In this document: positions 27,501 to 39,337 of the stretch, in pieces
Position numbering within the stretch: the stretch's first letter is position 1
Layout: each line of letters starts with the position of its first letter
Origin: Ifrita kowaldi
Taxonomy: Eukaryota > Chordata > Aves > Passeriformes > Cinclosomatidae
DNA: 64,000 bases
Reading direction: 5' to 3'
Assembly (NCBI GenBank): GCA_013398055.1
Contig: VZRS01014435.1
Location: forward strand, 1 to 64,000
Notes under the pieces: generated by a model
What the model saw: only the letters and a program-made list of their open reading frames with translations
Told to the model about the DNA's origin: nothing
Databases searched by the model: none
Translations under genes and position numbers: made by a program

Positions 27501-27647
27501 TCTTGCAGTAAACTCTTGAAGATTGCAGCCAAAGTTCCACTCCCTTTATCTGTTGCAATGCTGGCCTTTGGAAGAATGCATTTATACAGAGTCCCACACT
27601 TTGTAACCTTTTCTCTTCTTCTCCATGTGCTGTGCTGTATTGTGTGA
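10..27647 (+). CDS. PGAP1: PGAP1, GPI inositol-deacylase (27 coding exons, spliced)
   Basis: Removes the acyl chain from the inositol of GPI anchors in the ER, a step needed for efficient ER exit of GPI-anchored proteins. Exons: 10-162, 4311-4464, 7441-7616, 8243-8414, 9500-9660, 11207-11259, 11436-11502, 12606-12711, 14407-14462, 14574-14657, 15605-15654, 17395-17446, 17660-17737, 18641-18716, 18996-19069, 19151-19202, 19902-19968, 20844-20952, 21304-21342, 22423-22516, 23158-23248, 23463-23660, 23886-24018, 24737-24787, 25984-26207, 26547-26651, 27509-27647. All junctions are GT-AG and phases join without a break: 2814 nt, 937 residues (human about 922). Seen: an N-terminal membrane segment (about 8-28); lipase motif GHSMGG at residues 174-179 with predicted nucleophile Ser176 (8285-8287); lumenal N-glycosylation sequons at N237, N407, N489 and N562; hydrophobic C-terminal segments near 683-703, 738-763, 832-852, 868-882 and 900-937. 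The ATG at 10 has good Kozak context and is the only one available. Exons 24-25 encode a Ser/Thr-rich loop that looks fast-evolving. Confidence 0.97.
163..4310 (+). other. PGAP1 intron 1 (no gene seen)
   Basis: Bounded by the donor after CTG at 162 and the acceptor TTTGCAATAG ending at 4310. It starts in the CpG-rich zone, then becomes AT-rich. A purine-rich stretch lies at about 2570-2670, and another at about 2870-2940. Short open frames show no domain, conserved splice structure or similarity that I recognise, and no interspersed repeat is clear. Confidence 0.7.
5921..6226 (-). mobile_element. CR1 LINE 3' fragment, antisense, in PGAP1 intron 2
   Basis: The left edge starts with the reverse complement of the CR1 3' tail (ATAGAATCAT, then the 'ttaggttggaaagg' type of sequence). 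The minus strand encodes the familiar C-terminal end of CR1 ORF2: residues like RFTLDLRKCFF, RHWNRLPR and ALRDM (5997-6203). It is 5'-truncated, as most CR1 copies are. It lies between PGAP1 exons 2 and 3 and should have no effect on splicing. Confidence 0.88.
8279..8296 (+). other. PGAP1: Catalytic lipase motif of PGAP1 (GHSMGG) in exon 4
   Basis: The codons read Gly-His-Ser-Met-Gly-Gly, the GxSxG nucleophile elbow of alpha/beta-hydrolase lipases. By analogy with characterised PGAP1 proteins the serine is the catalytic nucleophile. The motif is intact, so the gene looks functional. Confidence 0.95.
10085..10540 (-). mobile_element. Old, degenerate CR1 fragment, antisense, in PGAP1 intron 5
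   Basis: Two stretches resemble antisense CR1: GATCATCAAGTCC near 10092 (3' end region), and about 10440-10540, where the order of words (cttctctgcatctgctc ... ttggtgaccagaattt) follows the CR1 consensus I know. The sequence between them is too diverged to align by eye. Likely an ancient insertion. Confidence 0.45.
13365..13725 (+). mobile_element. Degenerate CR1 fragment, sense, in PGAP1 intron 8
   Basis: Near 13381 the text resembles the CR1 segment 'cagttttgggcaccctcttacaagaagg'-type wording, and near 13676-13715 the segment coding for a 'GGQALEQVPREVV'-like CR1 ORF2 C-terminus. Multiple stops and indels show an old copy. No clear 3' tail remains. Confidence 0.55.
15960..16348 (+). mobile_element. 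CR1 LINE 3' fragment, sense, with internal deletion, in PGAP1 intron 11
   Basis: About 15970-16040 encodes a reverse-transcriptase-like stretch (WLDGHTQRV..NSSVSQW). It then jumps to the CR1 3' region (pattern 'ggacaaggggtagtggcttt', 'ttggatattaggaag', 'gcccagagaggctgtggat'). It ends with the CR1 tail 'cactctatgattctg' at about 16347. The jump implies an internal deletion or two adjacent pieces. GC content is above the surrounding intron. Confidence 0.85.
17292..17312 (+). repeat. (AG)n microsatellite, about 10 units
   Basis: A pure AG dinucleotide run sits about 80 bases upstream of PGAP1 exon 12 (17395). It is short and probably polymorphic. Confidence 0.9.
17611..17659 (+). repeat. TTCTTTCT-type pyrimidine tract forming the exon 13 acceptor
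   Basis: Almost pure C/T sequence with a TTTC tetranucleotide repeat runs directly into the AAG acceptor of PGAP1 exon 13 at 17660. It serves as an unusually long polypyrimidine tract. Confidence 0.8.
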
Positions 27648-30600
27648 TGTTCATTCTATATAGGACATATATAGGACAATGCACCCTAGAAACTTAACAA
27701 TGGAGATGGGAAAAATTGCAACACAGAAATGCCTAATTTAATATGATCAGTAGTTTACATTATGTGGGAAAGAGGACAGAACTGTGAATACTTTACAAAA
27801 AATTCATGGTTTTATTCACGTTGCTTAGAAAACTTTTCCTGGTGTTTATTTCATGTCTCTGAAAATGGAGTTATTTAACTGTGTATAAGCACATAACTCT
27901 TATCAGTGCAACATCTCAATACTCTGCCTTGTAGACACTTTGGTATTTCACTATACTGCTTTGTTAAAACAGACCTTTTTTACTCACTGTGCCATGCAGT
28001 GTCTGTGTTCTGAACTTGTATCTCTTGCAGATCTAAAGTATGCTGGTTAAAACTCAATACATTTCAAGCACACTGTGACTATCACAAAAACCACACAGCC
28101 AAGTATACTTTTAATTATTTTATGTTAAATTCAAAAGCTGCCACATTTGTGTCTAGACAAACTAGAATGTACTGCTTATATAGAACTGTTATTTCTATCA
28201 AATCATTTGTTCAATCAGTGTGAGTTGAACATTTGTGAGATTATTGCAAGTCTTACACATTTTACTTTTCGTGAGAGTGAGAAAACAACAGTATTCTATG
28301 TAGCTTTCTATTTAGGAAGGATACCAGCAGATTCATAACCAATTTGCTGTAATGTTGTTTTAAAACATTATCAGTTTTCTCTGGAATTTTGAAATTAATC
28401 CTTGGACTTTGTCCATATGTAGAAGCTAGCAAATACTGAGATATGCTGTGAGTTAACAGTGCAGTTGCTGCACTGTTTCTAAGTAGACAAGGCAGGCTTT
28501 TTTCCTATTGTAAACAGAGAATCAATCAACCATCTCCTAATAAATGCCAATACATAAAATAAAATGGAATAGTTACAACCCTGCAAACTCCTGTCCTGCC
28601 ATACAGTGCTAACTTCTGCATGTGGGCAAACTCAGTAATAGTGGGAAATACTGACCGTAATTATTAGCTCTGTATAAACTGTTATCTTAGTGCCTAGATG
28701 CTACAGTGACTGCCATTTATAATAAAGCCTAAAATAGTTCTGTGTAGGGAATTCTGTCCCCTGGGCATGTGTTTTGCCAACAGAAGAAATCTCAGCAGTC
28801 CTTAGGCTTAAATGATGTATGGATTCTGTGTAGAGATGAGCCTACTTGCTTCTGTGTTAGCTGTCTCTGCTGTGTCTGAGATACCTGTTACCTTCATATG
28901 GAAATACTAGACCAGCTGAATCATCTTATAGGAATACCAAGAGGAAATCTGCTGCTCACAGTCAATCAAGTATACTCTTGATACAGTAGTACAGCCAGCC
29001 TGACCCATTAATTTCATCATATCTTAATAATCTTGCCTAAAGTGCCTCAGTTATTTCTAATGTGTTGTTAGGGTCAATTCCTTTGAGCTGGCTGGAAAGA
29101 CTCAATTCACACAGTGACTTCCAAAATGAAGGACAAATGTGAAGAAAGCCACGTGTGTTTTGTTTGCTTATATCCAAGTCAGCAGTTCAAGTTATTAGTA
29201 AGTCATTAAAAGTGCTGTAACTGAGTAAGGGTATTGTAGTTAGCCAAACCACTGTCACTGTTATCAGTAATCTGTGTGCTGGTATTCTAGTCTTAACCTT
29301 AAAAAAAGGTTAGATTATACATAGTGTTTGTAAATCAGAAAAGGTATTTGAATAGGTTATATCTTGGTATTTTCTAATCAAATGTATGCTACAGGATATG
29401 TATATAAAATAATTTGTGTGACTAAATATCCTTGTAACTAAATGCACCGGTTGGTTTAACTAAACATTGCTGTTCAGACATAGAAGAATAGAGCTGTTGT
29501 ACTTGCAAATGGCTGTGGATGAAAGATGGTGGCAGAGCTGCATTAGGGCTGGCAAAGGGCTGTGAAATATGCTGGGTCTGATTTCTGTGGAAGATAATTT
29601 TTCTTGACCTTGATGGTCCTTTTGGCTTACTACTCTATTTTACTTCCGATTTTCTTTTGCCATCTTAGCAGGCTCTTTATGCATGAATCCATTTGTTGGA
29701 ACTGTTGGTGGAAAATAATAAGCAGAATAAGGAAAGAAAACAAGCTCAATATTTAGTATCTTTGATAGCTTTCAAAATATGCCATAAAGTGAAACCTACT
29801 GAATTACAGCAGCATAGGATAACACCAATTTTTTCTCTTTGTTTAATGATTTTTTTTTTTTAAGCTGGAGTTCTAGTGATAATTGTTAGCACTCTTCATA
29901 AAGTGGGTTCCAGAATCTTGTATATATTCCTGCCTGATTTTCAAGTTGAAGGTAGGAGTAGATATAATCCTGAGTCTGAGATCCCAGATGACAAGAGTTT
30001 TTCACATCTCCCTCAATACTCCCTTTTCTCAGAGGTGGTTTACCTTTACTGGGGAAAGGAGGGGAAGTCTTACACCTACTTTGAATTTATATGCATTGTG
30101 TGCCATTTAATAGATTTAATCTGTTGTCAGGGATGTCCATCTGGATTGTGCAGTGATTGTGGACTGGACAACTTCAGCTGTTTGGCAGATTAGGAGTCTA
30201 ATCCCAATTAGATTTGCCATATAATCAATGGATGGTAATAGGATTAGAACAAGTCTTAGAATTCATCCCATTCTAAGAGAGCATGAATTAGCCTATTTGT
30301 CATTCTGAAAAGGACTAGATTTTATAACAGTCTGAAATAGTTTTTCAGGCAAAATACAGTGATTGATTGATGTTACTTTTGGACAAGAAGCTTCTATTAG
30401 GTGAATCTGTAGTTCTGTCACTGTTCACAATTACCATTTCAGTGGAAACAGGATAACCCAATATAGATACTGTTAATTGCATATATCAGGAGATGTAAAT
30501 GCTACTGAAATATCCTTTATTATGAGTGGGCTGCATTTATAAAAAAGCTTTTGGCAAATACATTATAATGTCTCTTATTACCTTTAACTAAATTAAAATT

Positions 30601-33600
30601 CCAGTTTATTCTTCAAATTTTAGATTATCTAGACTATGTGGGAGGAGATCAAGGCACAAATTGTAAGGGTTTAGACCTCAGGATGCATTCAAAAAAAGAA
30701 CTATTTATGTGCATCTAATATAATGTTTTTTTATAAGGTATCAGAAACAGAATGAGGAAACAGGGTAAGAACTTGAAATACCAAACTTTTGGTACAGTAG
30801 AATCTTTCTTTGGCAGGGAGAGATCTAATGAGAAGTTTTAGTGATATCTTCATACCCTGAAATTACTCTTGAGGTCTATAATCTTTTCTGGTTGATGTCA
30901 TCAAACATGTGTTCCTCACAGTCTGATCATGCTGCAGTCACAGTGTACCTACACTTGTAGCTAACATTTCATACAAAGTCTCTATGTGTCTGATAAAAAA
31001 AAACTCACCTCTTCACTGGAATTACCAAATGTACCTTGGAACTGAGTGAATTAATGTTGTCCAAAGGTGATCTTTTAGTTTTGATTTAAAAGTTGGTTGT
31101 AGTGGGTCACATTTCAGCATCCTGTTAAAAGAGGATTGGTTTTGGGGGTTATGGTGGGAGGTTTTCTTTGTATGTTTTATTTCCAAGAAACGTGCAGTAA
31201 CTGGAATTTAAGTTAATATTATTTCTAACATTTAGAGTTCTGCCCTGATATTGATTTTGAGTGAGCTAATTCATATAGCAATTCATTCCTTAGTATTAAT
31301 TTGCTACATTTTAAAACAAATAGATTTTTTTTTATAATAGAATAACAACAAAACCCTAAGCAGTGCAGTAGTAATACATTGTAGAAGGCATAGAGACTGC
31401 TGGTATGTCTAAGTGAGTATTTCATCTATAACCTAATTAGGCTAACTTTAAAGTCAGTGATGAATGAAATAAAATGTATTGACACTTAACCCAAAAAGCA
31501 TTGCATATGTCAGTGTTTGATACGATGTCTCATTTCCCAAGAGTTTGCCAGTAACAAGTGATAAAGTCACTTGACATTTTTCTGCAATCTGATACATCTG
31601 CTTCTGAGCTTTGATAGCACAGAATAAAATCCATCATGTAGCCATTAATAAATGTAAACATTTGAGAAGCTTTCATTTGAATCAAGTTTATTTCAATACA
31701 GGGTCGAGTGTGTTTGGACTTCTGTTGTATTTATACTGAGATAAAACCAGCCATTTACTGACCTTTAATGCTCTGAGCTATGAAAATGTTTTTGGAAGTG
31801 ATTATAGAGTCTGTACAGAATTGTGCTGCTGTTCTAAGTCACTAAGCTACTAGAAAATTGTTAGTTCTAAAATAGAATCAATTCTTAATGTTAATTTTCC
31901 ATTTAATGATGAATGTTTCTCAATTTACAGCTTTGACTTTTTGCATCTCTTTTTTTCTGGGAGATGATCAGTCTAGCTTTTGTAAGCATTTAGCATGGTA
32001 CTATAAAATATAAAATTTTCATCGCTGTTCCTTTAGGGGAGACATACTTTTGTCACCAAAGCTACATGCTGCTGTTGTATAGCCTCTAGGAAATGTGTGA
32101 TAATGAAGGACAATTCAAAACTCTTTTTTTTTTAAGTAGAATTTCTACCTTTGTTTTAGAGCCAGAACTTTAAACTAGAATATTAGAATCTATAAAGTCT
32201 TTAAAAATCTGAAAACCTTTTGCAAAGATTATACTTTCTGATGTATATTCTCATTTATGGAAGAATGTGTTCAAAGCTTTTAATCAGCTCATCTATCCTC
32301 AAACTCAAGTAAAAAGTATACCCTTTGTCTTATTAATAGACACTGCTGCTTTTAAAAATGAATTTTAAGCATTTAAAGAGAAAATTCCATAGCTCTTACT
32401 TAAGCAAATCTGCCCAGCCCTCGATTTTTCAGGTGTCTTAGCACATAACTGCCTCAAATATGTGCTTATTGCCTTGTAGGATAACACCATGAGCTGTGAT
32501 ATTTTGACTTTAATTTTGCTTAAGATTCAAGGTTTCTTTCTGCATTCCTAAATGTAGACAGATTTTGCTACTCATGCTGTCATAAACAAACGTTGTAAGC
32601 ATGGCCTCTCTACAGTTATTGGCAGGTTGTGCTCTGGATTCTGTAGGAATCTGTGTGATATCAGAGCTGAGTTTGTCTCTGAAAACCAGGAGTGGTTAAC
32701 ATCATAGTCCTTGTTATTTGTGGCCCATCATTCCAGGTCCTCCTTCCACATGCAGTCCTCTTTGGTTTGCCCTGTAGTGCCAAGCAGGATGTCCCCAGAG
32801 CAGAGGGCACCAAGACTGACCTGGTGAGGAAGTGCAGCAGCTGTGTCCTGCAGGCTTGTTCTGTTGAAGTGTTGCCTGTTTGTTGAAATACCAGCCAAGA
32901 CTATTTTCCCCTTCCAACTTAAATAATTTCAGGGTATATCTCTTTAAGTGTGTTTTTAGTGTTTATCTCACTAAATGTGCAAGTGTGTTGATGTTTAGTT
33001 TTACAAAGGCTAAGTGCACTATTTTGGGATCAGTTCAGGTTTCAGTATTTTCCACCTACTTCACTCTGAGTTTGGAAACAGGATTTGAGACTGCAGCACC
33101 TGACAGCTGGAATACTTTACAGAAGTCTACAGGTAGCAGACAGGACACACATAATTAGAGTGCCAGACCAAAACTGAAATGTGAAATTCCTCACTGTGAC
33201 TTTAAACTTGTAGCTTTCTAAAGAAAAAGAAAATATACCGTGCCTTAAACCAGTAAATGAATACACTCTAACTGTAGCCTGTGGACTTCCATAGCCTTAT
33301 ATTTGATTTTTGAAGCTGACCAAAAATATTTGCGTGGATCATACTGAATCTTGATTTGGGGAAAAGGCTTTAAAAAATTCATTTGACCCCATTTTACACT
33401 TAGAGAAATGACAAGTACAGCATATTTTTTGTTTGGGATCACATCAACCAAAGTCAGAAAGCTTTAGATGACCTGAATTTTTCAAGCCTTTCTGTTGTGA
33501 CCAAAAGAAAAATAAGGAAGGAAAACTATTCACAGGTATCTGTCTCAGTTTTGAAGTCTGTGTGTCAAATTATTTTTTAATATTTTGACCTTTAGTCCTC

Positions 33601-34225
33601 AAAAAAAAAAAAATCCTCTTAATTGTAGTTTAAGCAAAATAGTGTATGTAAGCCACTGAATAGCAAAATCTTTGCCAGTGTGAAAACTAGACAGAAGTGG
33701 GGTTGATTGTTTGTTTTAAGGCTCCAGAAGTTTTGAATATCAAATTTCACTTTTTAGGAAAAATATTCATAGGTAAATCCATGAAAAGTCACATGTAAAT
33801 TCCCTTTTTGGGGGGAAAAAAAAGACACATTGTTCTTCCTATTTCATTAAAGAAAACTAGAAATACTTAAGATCTTATAATCTTGTTTTAATATAGTAGA
33901 AGGATTTCTTATGTATATTTTTTAATACTGAGAGCTCAGGAAAAGCCACTGCTGGCTTTCCTTATTTGTCTCTAGAGGATTTTCTGTGTGTTTTGAACAA
34001 AGCCCCACAAATTCTGACTTCTCCTCCCTCCCATATTAGTTACCACATGGCACTGAAGCTTGAAAAGTGATGCCATCTCAGAGCTTATCTTACTGTGGGT
34101 ATTTAGACATGCACACAAAATGACTGCACGTCAGCTGCTCACAGAGCTTGTTTGAAGCAATACACAGCAAAGTTATAAAAAACTTCCTTTCACTGAGCAC
34201 TAACTTCAGTCTGGGTGCCACAATG

Positions 34226-34249
34226 CTGCTGCTGCTGCTGCTGCTGCTG
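34226..34249 (+). repeat. (CTG)8 trinucleotide repeat in the putative PGAP1 3' UTR
   Basis: Eight uninterrupted CTG units (CAG on the other strand), preceded by ATG and followed by TGG. The short open frame across it has no coding support. Confidence 0.95.
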
Positions 34250-35491
34250 TGGCACAACACAGAACATGCTATCTTTGTGTCTTCCCTGCTGCTTCCTTCA
34301 GTGTGCTGGCTTAGGACTTCTAAAACTCATTCCAGTCACCTCACTTTGTATTTTGTGATGAAGTTTCAGCAATCTTAGCCATTGGTGATTTTTCTAGCCA
34401 CTGGAATATTCTAGTATTGAAACCACTTAGAACTATATTTAAGGCCTTTGTGTGTCATGATAACTCAAGAAAAACTGTTCAACTTGCTTCCCCACTTACC
34501 TTTTAATTGTTTTTTCAAGCAGAAAGACAAGATAATGTTGGCCAAAATACCTGGTTCAGGTGATTAGTGGGGAGGGAAGGATTTGTTGGTTGTGAAAGGA
34601 CTTAAAGCTTTGAAGAAAACCTATGTAATTTTGGGAAAAATCTATTGCTTCTCAAGCAATCTGTATTACATGTTTTTAACTCTTCCTCTGTTTTCAGTTC
34701 TTGTGTAGCTACCATAAATCTGATGTTGTACATGGAACTAACTCTTAATATTTACAGGTTTTTAGAGACGTTGACAGGGTCTTACCTATAAATGTTTGAA
34801 TAATGCTATAGCAAATTACTGTGCTTATTAAAATGTTTATAACTAAGTTCTTACACATCATGCCATGTATCATAAGCTTTGGCAAAGTCCTTGTCTTGTG
34901 AGATGCTGAGAAAATCTTGCAGATATTTTCAGATAATGTTGAAATTGCTGAAAGATGAAATCTCATACTCTTTAAAAACTGCATTTAGGTAGTGGTACTT
35001 TTTTGTTGTAGTTGAGGGCAACTTGATTGGGAGCTACTCTGGGATGTTCCTATTTTGTTTGGGGATTTTCCTGTCTGCAGTGTGTACTTCAATTTTTTTA
35101 TTTGTCTTTTTTTTTACCTAAGTGTGCATGACTTAGAGTACATTGTATAGCAAATCCCCTGCTAAATAAACACTTCTGTATATTTTTGTATGGTATTCCA
35201 ACGTGCTTGCATTGGTACAAATGGTTGTAATTCACAAAAAGTGCCACTTACCAGTGCTGCTCTGTGGAGTGTTGTGTTACCTGTACTGCTGTTGTACAAA
35301 CACGCTGATGAGTGTTGTGATCAACGTTTGCCTTTAGTCTTGGCTCAGGTACTCATGTGGAGCAGTTTGGTGCTTTTCCTTCTAACTTGTAATACTTGGG
35401 ATTCTAAGCAGAAAATAAAAGTAGTAAACAAAAGCCTTGTGGTTGGAGCAGTACTTTAACAGGTGTTTCTTTCACATCTCAAGTAGAATGC

Positions 35492-35497
35492 AATAAA
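35492..35497 (+). terminator. PGAP1: Candidate distal PGAP1 poly(A) signal (AATAAA)
   Basis: Canonical hexamer, third in a cluster with 35165-35170 and 35414-35419, followed by a GT/T-rich downstream element. Chosen as the most likely main 3' end because transcript-like sequence gives way to featureless DNA afterwards; not proven. Confidence 0.45.
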
Positions 35498-35510
35498 GAT
35501 CAGACTGGAT

Positions 35511-37567
35511 GAAGCTTGACTCAGTGTCTTAACTCCAACACCTTAGGCTTCATTAATGGGAAATGCAATAAAATTCAAAGTGTTTGGTGAATAATGCAGT
35601 TTACATCGAGCATCATATGTATAAAACTTGTCTCAGCTAAACTAGTATATTTTAAATTTTTACCTTTTAGAGGTGAATTGCATGGAACTGAGCAAGCAAT
35701 GCTATGAGCATTTTCATCTTCAGGGCAATTTCATTCAAACATACAGGAACATTACTCACTGTACCAGAAAGGTCATATAATTAGTATAGACACTTTGAAA
35801 AGATTTGATTTACTGAAGATGTTTATCAAGAAAACCTTATGCTTAAATTTGGTTGTATTAAAAAGGCAGCGCACTGACATCTGGCTTTGACAGCATTTGT
35901 TAAACTTAGCTACTGTTCTCAAAGGAGGATGCAATTTCATTCAATCAGTGTAAGTATACTAGTAGTATTTTAATATGAATGTGTTCTGCTTATATTTGAC
36001 TTTCTCTGAAGAAAAGAATTGAAATTATTTTAAAAAGACCAACCCCCACATTAAAATCAGCACTAGGTCTAAACAGACTTTTAGCTCCAACAGTTTCTCA
36101 AAGCTTTTAGCTCAGGAAGCAACAATACAAGTGTGTAAGAATTTTTTTTAGACAGCTCACAGAAAATATATATGCTAATTGAATCTCTTGCGTATCTGCA
36201 TACTTCATCAGTCACCCAAGTTGCCTGAGTTCCTCCAGTAATAAAGTTTGTTTCACATTTGCAGATGACTTTGGTATGTTTTACTATCTGAATATACTGC
36301 ATATCCCCCCATTCTTTGTAAAGATATCGAAGGAATAAATTAATTGAGGAGGAAAAAAGGTAGAAGAAAACTGGCTACCCACCCCCCATCCCCCTCTTTC
36401 CAAAGTTAAATAAGGAACTAAAATCTAATCCCAAACTGTAAATCATGCCTTTTCTCCTTTCTGTCATTTTCTCTACGGGAGCATATTTCTACTTCTGGCT
36501 GAAATAAATATCTACCTAGAAGAGCACCAAAGACAGTTCCCTTATGCTGGGGCCTGCCTTTTTACAAGTTATTCTCTTGCTACTGCTCTGTTCTTGATGA
36601 GTCCACTGTCTGGAAGTTGAGTGTTACAAAACATAATTGATGGTGCTTGATGAGTTTTCTTTTTTGTGTGTATGATTTTTTTAAAATCCAAATCTACAGA
36701 ATAATAAGCTGGATAAATTGTCCTGAATTTTTATATACTACTGTAGTCATGCAAATAACACTGCTAGGATTTTGTTTACTGTATTGCTAAAGATGTTTGG
36801 ATGTCCAAAACTTCACTTTCCTGGAACGTTAATTGATAGCAGGTTTTTATTTTGCTTTCAAAATTTAAACCAAAGAAAAATGTAAAGTTTCTAGTTAGAA
36901 ATAAACATATATACTCTGGAGTAAGGTGATGGCCAAATATTTTTAATTTTAACATGTCTATTTAGGGATATATTTTATGTGATACTAAATCATGTATCAT
37001 GTATATAGTGGAGAGAAGAGTGCAGTGAAATCATAAACAAAAAATATGAGCAGCTTTGATATGAAGAATGCTATGCACTAAGGCCAAGATAAATTAGCAT
37101 AGTCCTGTTTGCAGCTTTTGTCTTAGTTTCTAGTGTGACAGGAGGATATTAACTGCTGATAAAATCAGGGTAGGAAAGCAATGCTTCCATTGAAATGTTA
37201 TGATTTTGGATATTGAAACAGACCTTACTTTTCTCTCTCTTTTTCCAGCATCAAAAAAGTGATCCATATCTCATTTTCTTTAAAACCATTAGTCACCATT
37301 CTAGAGATATGGCTAATTACTTTTGATTAAGAATAATATTTTGATAGAGCTGTGCTATTTCTCCTGGGAATTGTTTTAAACTTACTATATGCCTGCCACC
37401 ACTTGCCTGCAATAGGGCTTAGGAGGAATTTCTGCTGCACTGTTCAATAGCAACAGGTCTGAAGAGTATCAGGGATGAAATTCTCAAGGGTCTTTATGTC
37501 ATGGATGGAAGTGGAATCATTACTGTATTTTTGAACTCCTGCTAACGTCATTGACACCCACCCACAG
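35511..37567. other. Intergenic DNA between PGAP1 and the C2orf66-like gene
   Basis: AT-rich, with short unconvincing open frames only. I see no exon with good splice sites, no RNA gene and no clear transposon. C-rich runs occur around 36378-36397. The right end carries the candidate promoter of the next gene. Confidence 0.6.
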
Positions 37568-37657
37568 CCTACTAGAAATATAAGTGCAGAGATCAGGTTG
37601 TTCACGGATTACGAGGAGACCAACCAAGAAAGGGGCAAGCCAAAGCCAAATTCCCTG
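37568..37657 (+). promoter_or_regulatory. C2orf66: Candidate TATA promoter / 5' exon of the C2orf66-like gene
   Basis: TATAAG at 37579-37584 predicts a start of transcription near 37607-37612. A strong donor (CCCTG then GTAAGC) follows at 37657, giving a ~50-nt non-coding first exon that could splice to an acceptor at 38134 or 38179. An alternative reading is an internal exon, because CCCACAG at 37561-37567 is also acceptor-like. Either way the donor points at the downstream plus-strand gene. Confidence 0.4.
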
Positions 37658-38199
37658 GTAAGCTCTATTTTAAAGAATGTGAGAGGGAGAATTTCTTTTC
37701 TCCCCTGAGTCAAGTTGTGAAATGGTATTTCTCTATTCTATTAGACCAGGCTGTATTAAATACCATTGCACTTATTATTGTATGTAGTAAAATTTAATTT
37801 AATGCAGTTTTAAAAATTGAGCTCTCTGGATCTTGAGCCATATTTTTGTGTTCTCTTTGGAGCACACAGAGTTCTGATGCTGTATTAGCTACTGAAAATG
37901 GCTGTATGTAATAAATGTAAACTTACAAATGTAATATTTGTGTTGAGTGTTGTACTAGTGTCCCTCAGAAGAGAGTCCGGTGTCTAGAAATAACTTTGGT
38001 ATGGGAAGCACTTGTTTAGAATAATTTGTTCTTCCAAGTACCTTAATACTATGAAAACAAAGAGTTGATAGCACATGGATGTAATCTGCAGTAGGCAGAT
38101 TTTCCTTGGATTCACATGATTTATGTGTTTACAGTGAGAGCTCTGAAGGGTTTAAGGAGTATGTTTGTCCTTCTTACAGACAGTCTGTTCATCTCCAGC

Positions 38200-39337
38200 A
38201 TGTGGAAAGTGCTGCTCCTGGGTCTATACACAGTATTGGCTGTGAGAGGATTGGCAAAGAGTGCTCCTTTCCAACCAGAAGAAAAATGGAAGCCTCTTGA
38301 TAACCCCAGAAACAGAGACCTGGTGAGGAAATGCTTCAAGAGAGCTGAAGTTCTATGTGTTTTTGGTTTTGGTTTTTTTTTGTTTGTTTTTGTTTTCCAT
38401 CAAGAGACTCCTTATCTTCTAAATTTAAAGGCAAGAGGGGCCCATTAGATGTAATGTCAGGATCTGTGCACTTTGTATAGTCAATAACCATTCCTCAGTC
38501 AAGATGTACCCCTTAACTGAGGAGACATTCTCAGAGCACAGTAGTGCATAAAACTTCCTTGCATCTCCACCCAGCAGCTTTCATTTTTAAAAAGTTATTT
38601 TGATTATACAGCTACTTGTTTTATGAAACAGAAGAGGAATGATTACTGTGTTTCTTTCAAATGTGTGCTCTGATTGCATGTTGTTTCATCTTACGGAAGT
38701 ACAAATAAGTTTGCATCTGACAGCTACAAAAATACCACTCAGAGAGCATTGACACAATCTTAACAAGAATTTGTGAAGGGAAAGAATCAGGTTCCTGTAA
38801 TTTTTCCTCAGTGTTTTAAGAAGCATTAAGGTTCAAATCAATTGCCCACTGTTGCTGACTCTTAGAGGAATGTTTAACAGAACTGTCCTGTTTGCTGTCA
38901 GCAGAGGTTTGGCTGTGCCTGTTTTACAAGGGGTGCAGTTACATCAAGCCCTGTGATTCAGTGGGGAGCATAAAGATGTGCAAGCCATGGATGGAGTGAA
39001 CATGTCTGAATTAGGTCTCCCACGCTGTATCAGTTTATGATCAGAACAGAGGATTTCATCCCACAAAGGAGCAAATACTACATCTAATTTGTGTCAGGAG
39101 AAATAATTAATCTCCATTGGTCATGCTCTATTTTCACATCTGCAATATGTTCAGTTTTTCAGAACGCTCCAGGCTTACTTCTCGGGGAGGGGGCTTGATC
39201 TCAGAAAGTTCCCAGCTACTTTCACTGTGAACAATGAAGGACCAAGGCCTGTCATGTTCTACTCAGATCCTATTGCTTCTGCATTTGCAGATTATGAAGA
39301 AAGGAAAAAATCTTTTCAGAATCATTTCAAAGGCTGA
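38200..39337 (+). CDS. C2orf66: C2orf66-like small secreted protein (2 coding exons, 101 aa)
   Basis: Exons 38200-38322 and 39155-39337 join in phase 0 across a GT-AG intron and give 101 residues. The N-terminus is a signal peptide (Met-Trp-Lys, then a Leu-rich core ending near residue 19-22). The mature part carries NPRNRDL, LQAYFSGRGLDL, FADYEERKKSF and ends in HFKG, which I recognise as the vertebrate C2orf66 family (human about 117 aa). Molecular function is unknown; secretion is inferred. The start at 38200 was chosen for its clean signal peptide and because a good acceptor (ttgtccttcttacag) ends at 38179. An in-frame ATG at 38161 would add 13 residues and bring the length closer to human. 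It sits between PGAP1 and GTF3C3 on the same strand, as in mammals. Confidence 0.85.

Larger units (their letters stand above)
27648..35510 (+). other. PGAP1: Probable long 3' UTR of PGAP1, with alternative poly(A) sites
   Basis: AT-rich, no spliced coding structure and no clear transposon for ~7.8 kb after the PGAP1 stop. AATAAA hexamers occur at 28721-28726 (possible short isoform), 35165-35170, 35414-35419 and 35492-35497. The last is followed by T/G-rich sequence. Mammalian PGAP1 mRNAs carry long 3' UTRs, so a long UTR is plausible; the true end needs RNA data. Open frames here are short and unconvincing. Confidence 0.55.

Noticed and set aside
29560..29640. Possible CR1 3' end (cttgatggtccttttggct)
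   Set aside because: Only a short, weak resemblance and no tail; not enough to call.
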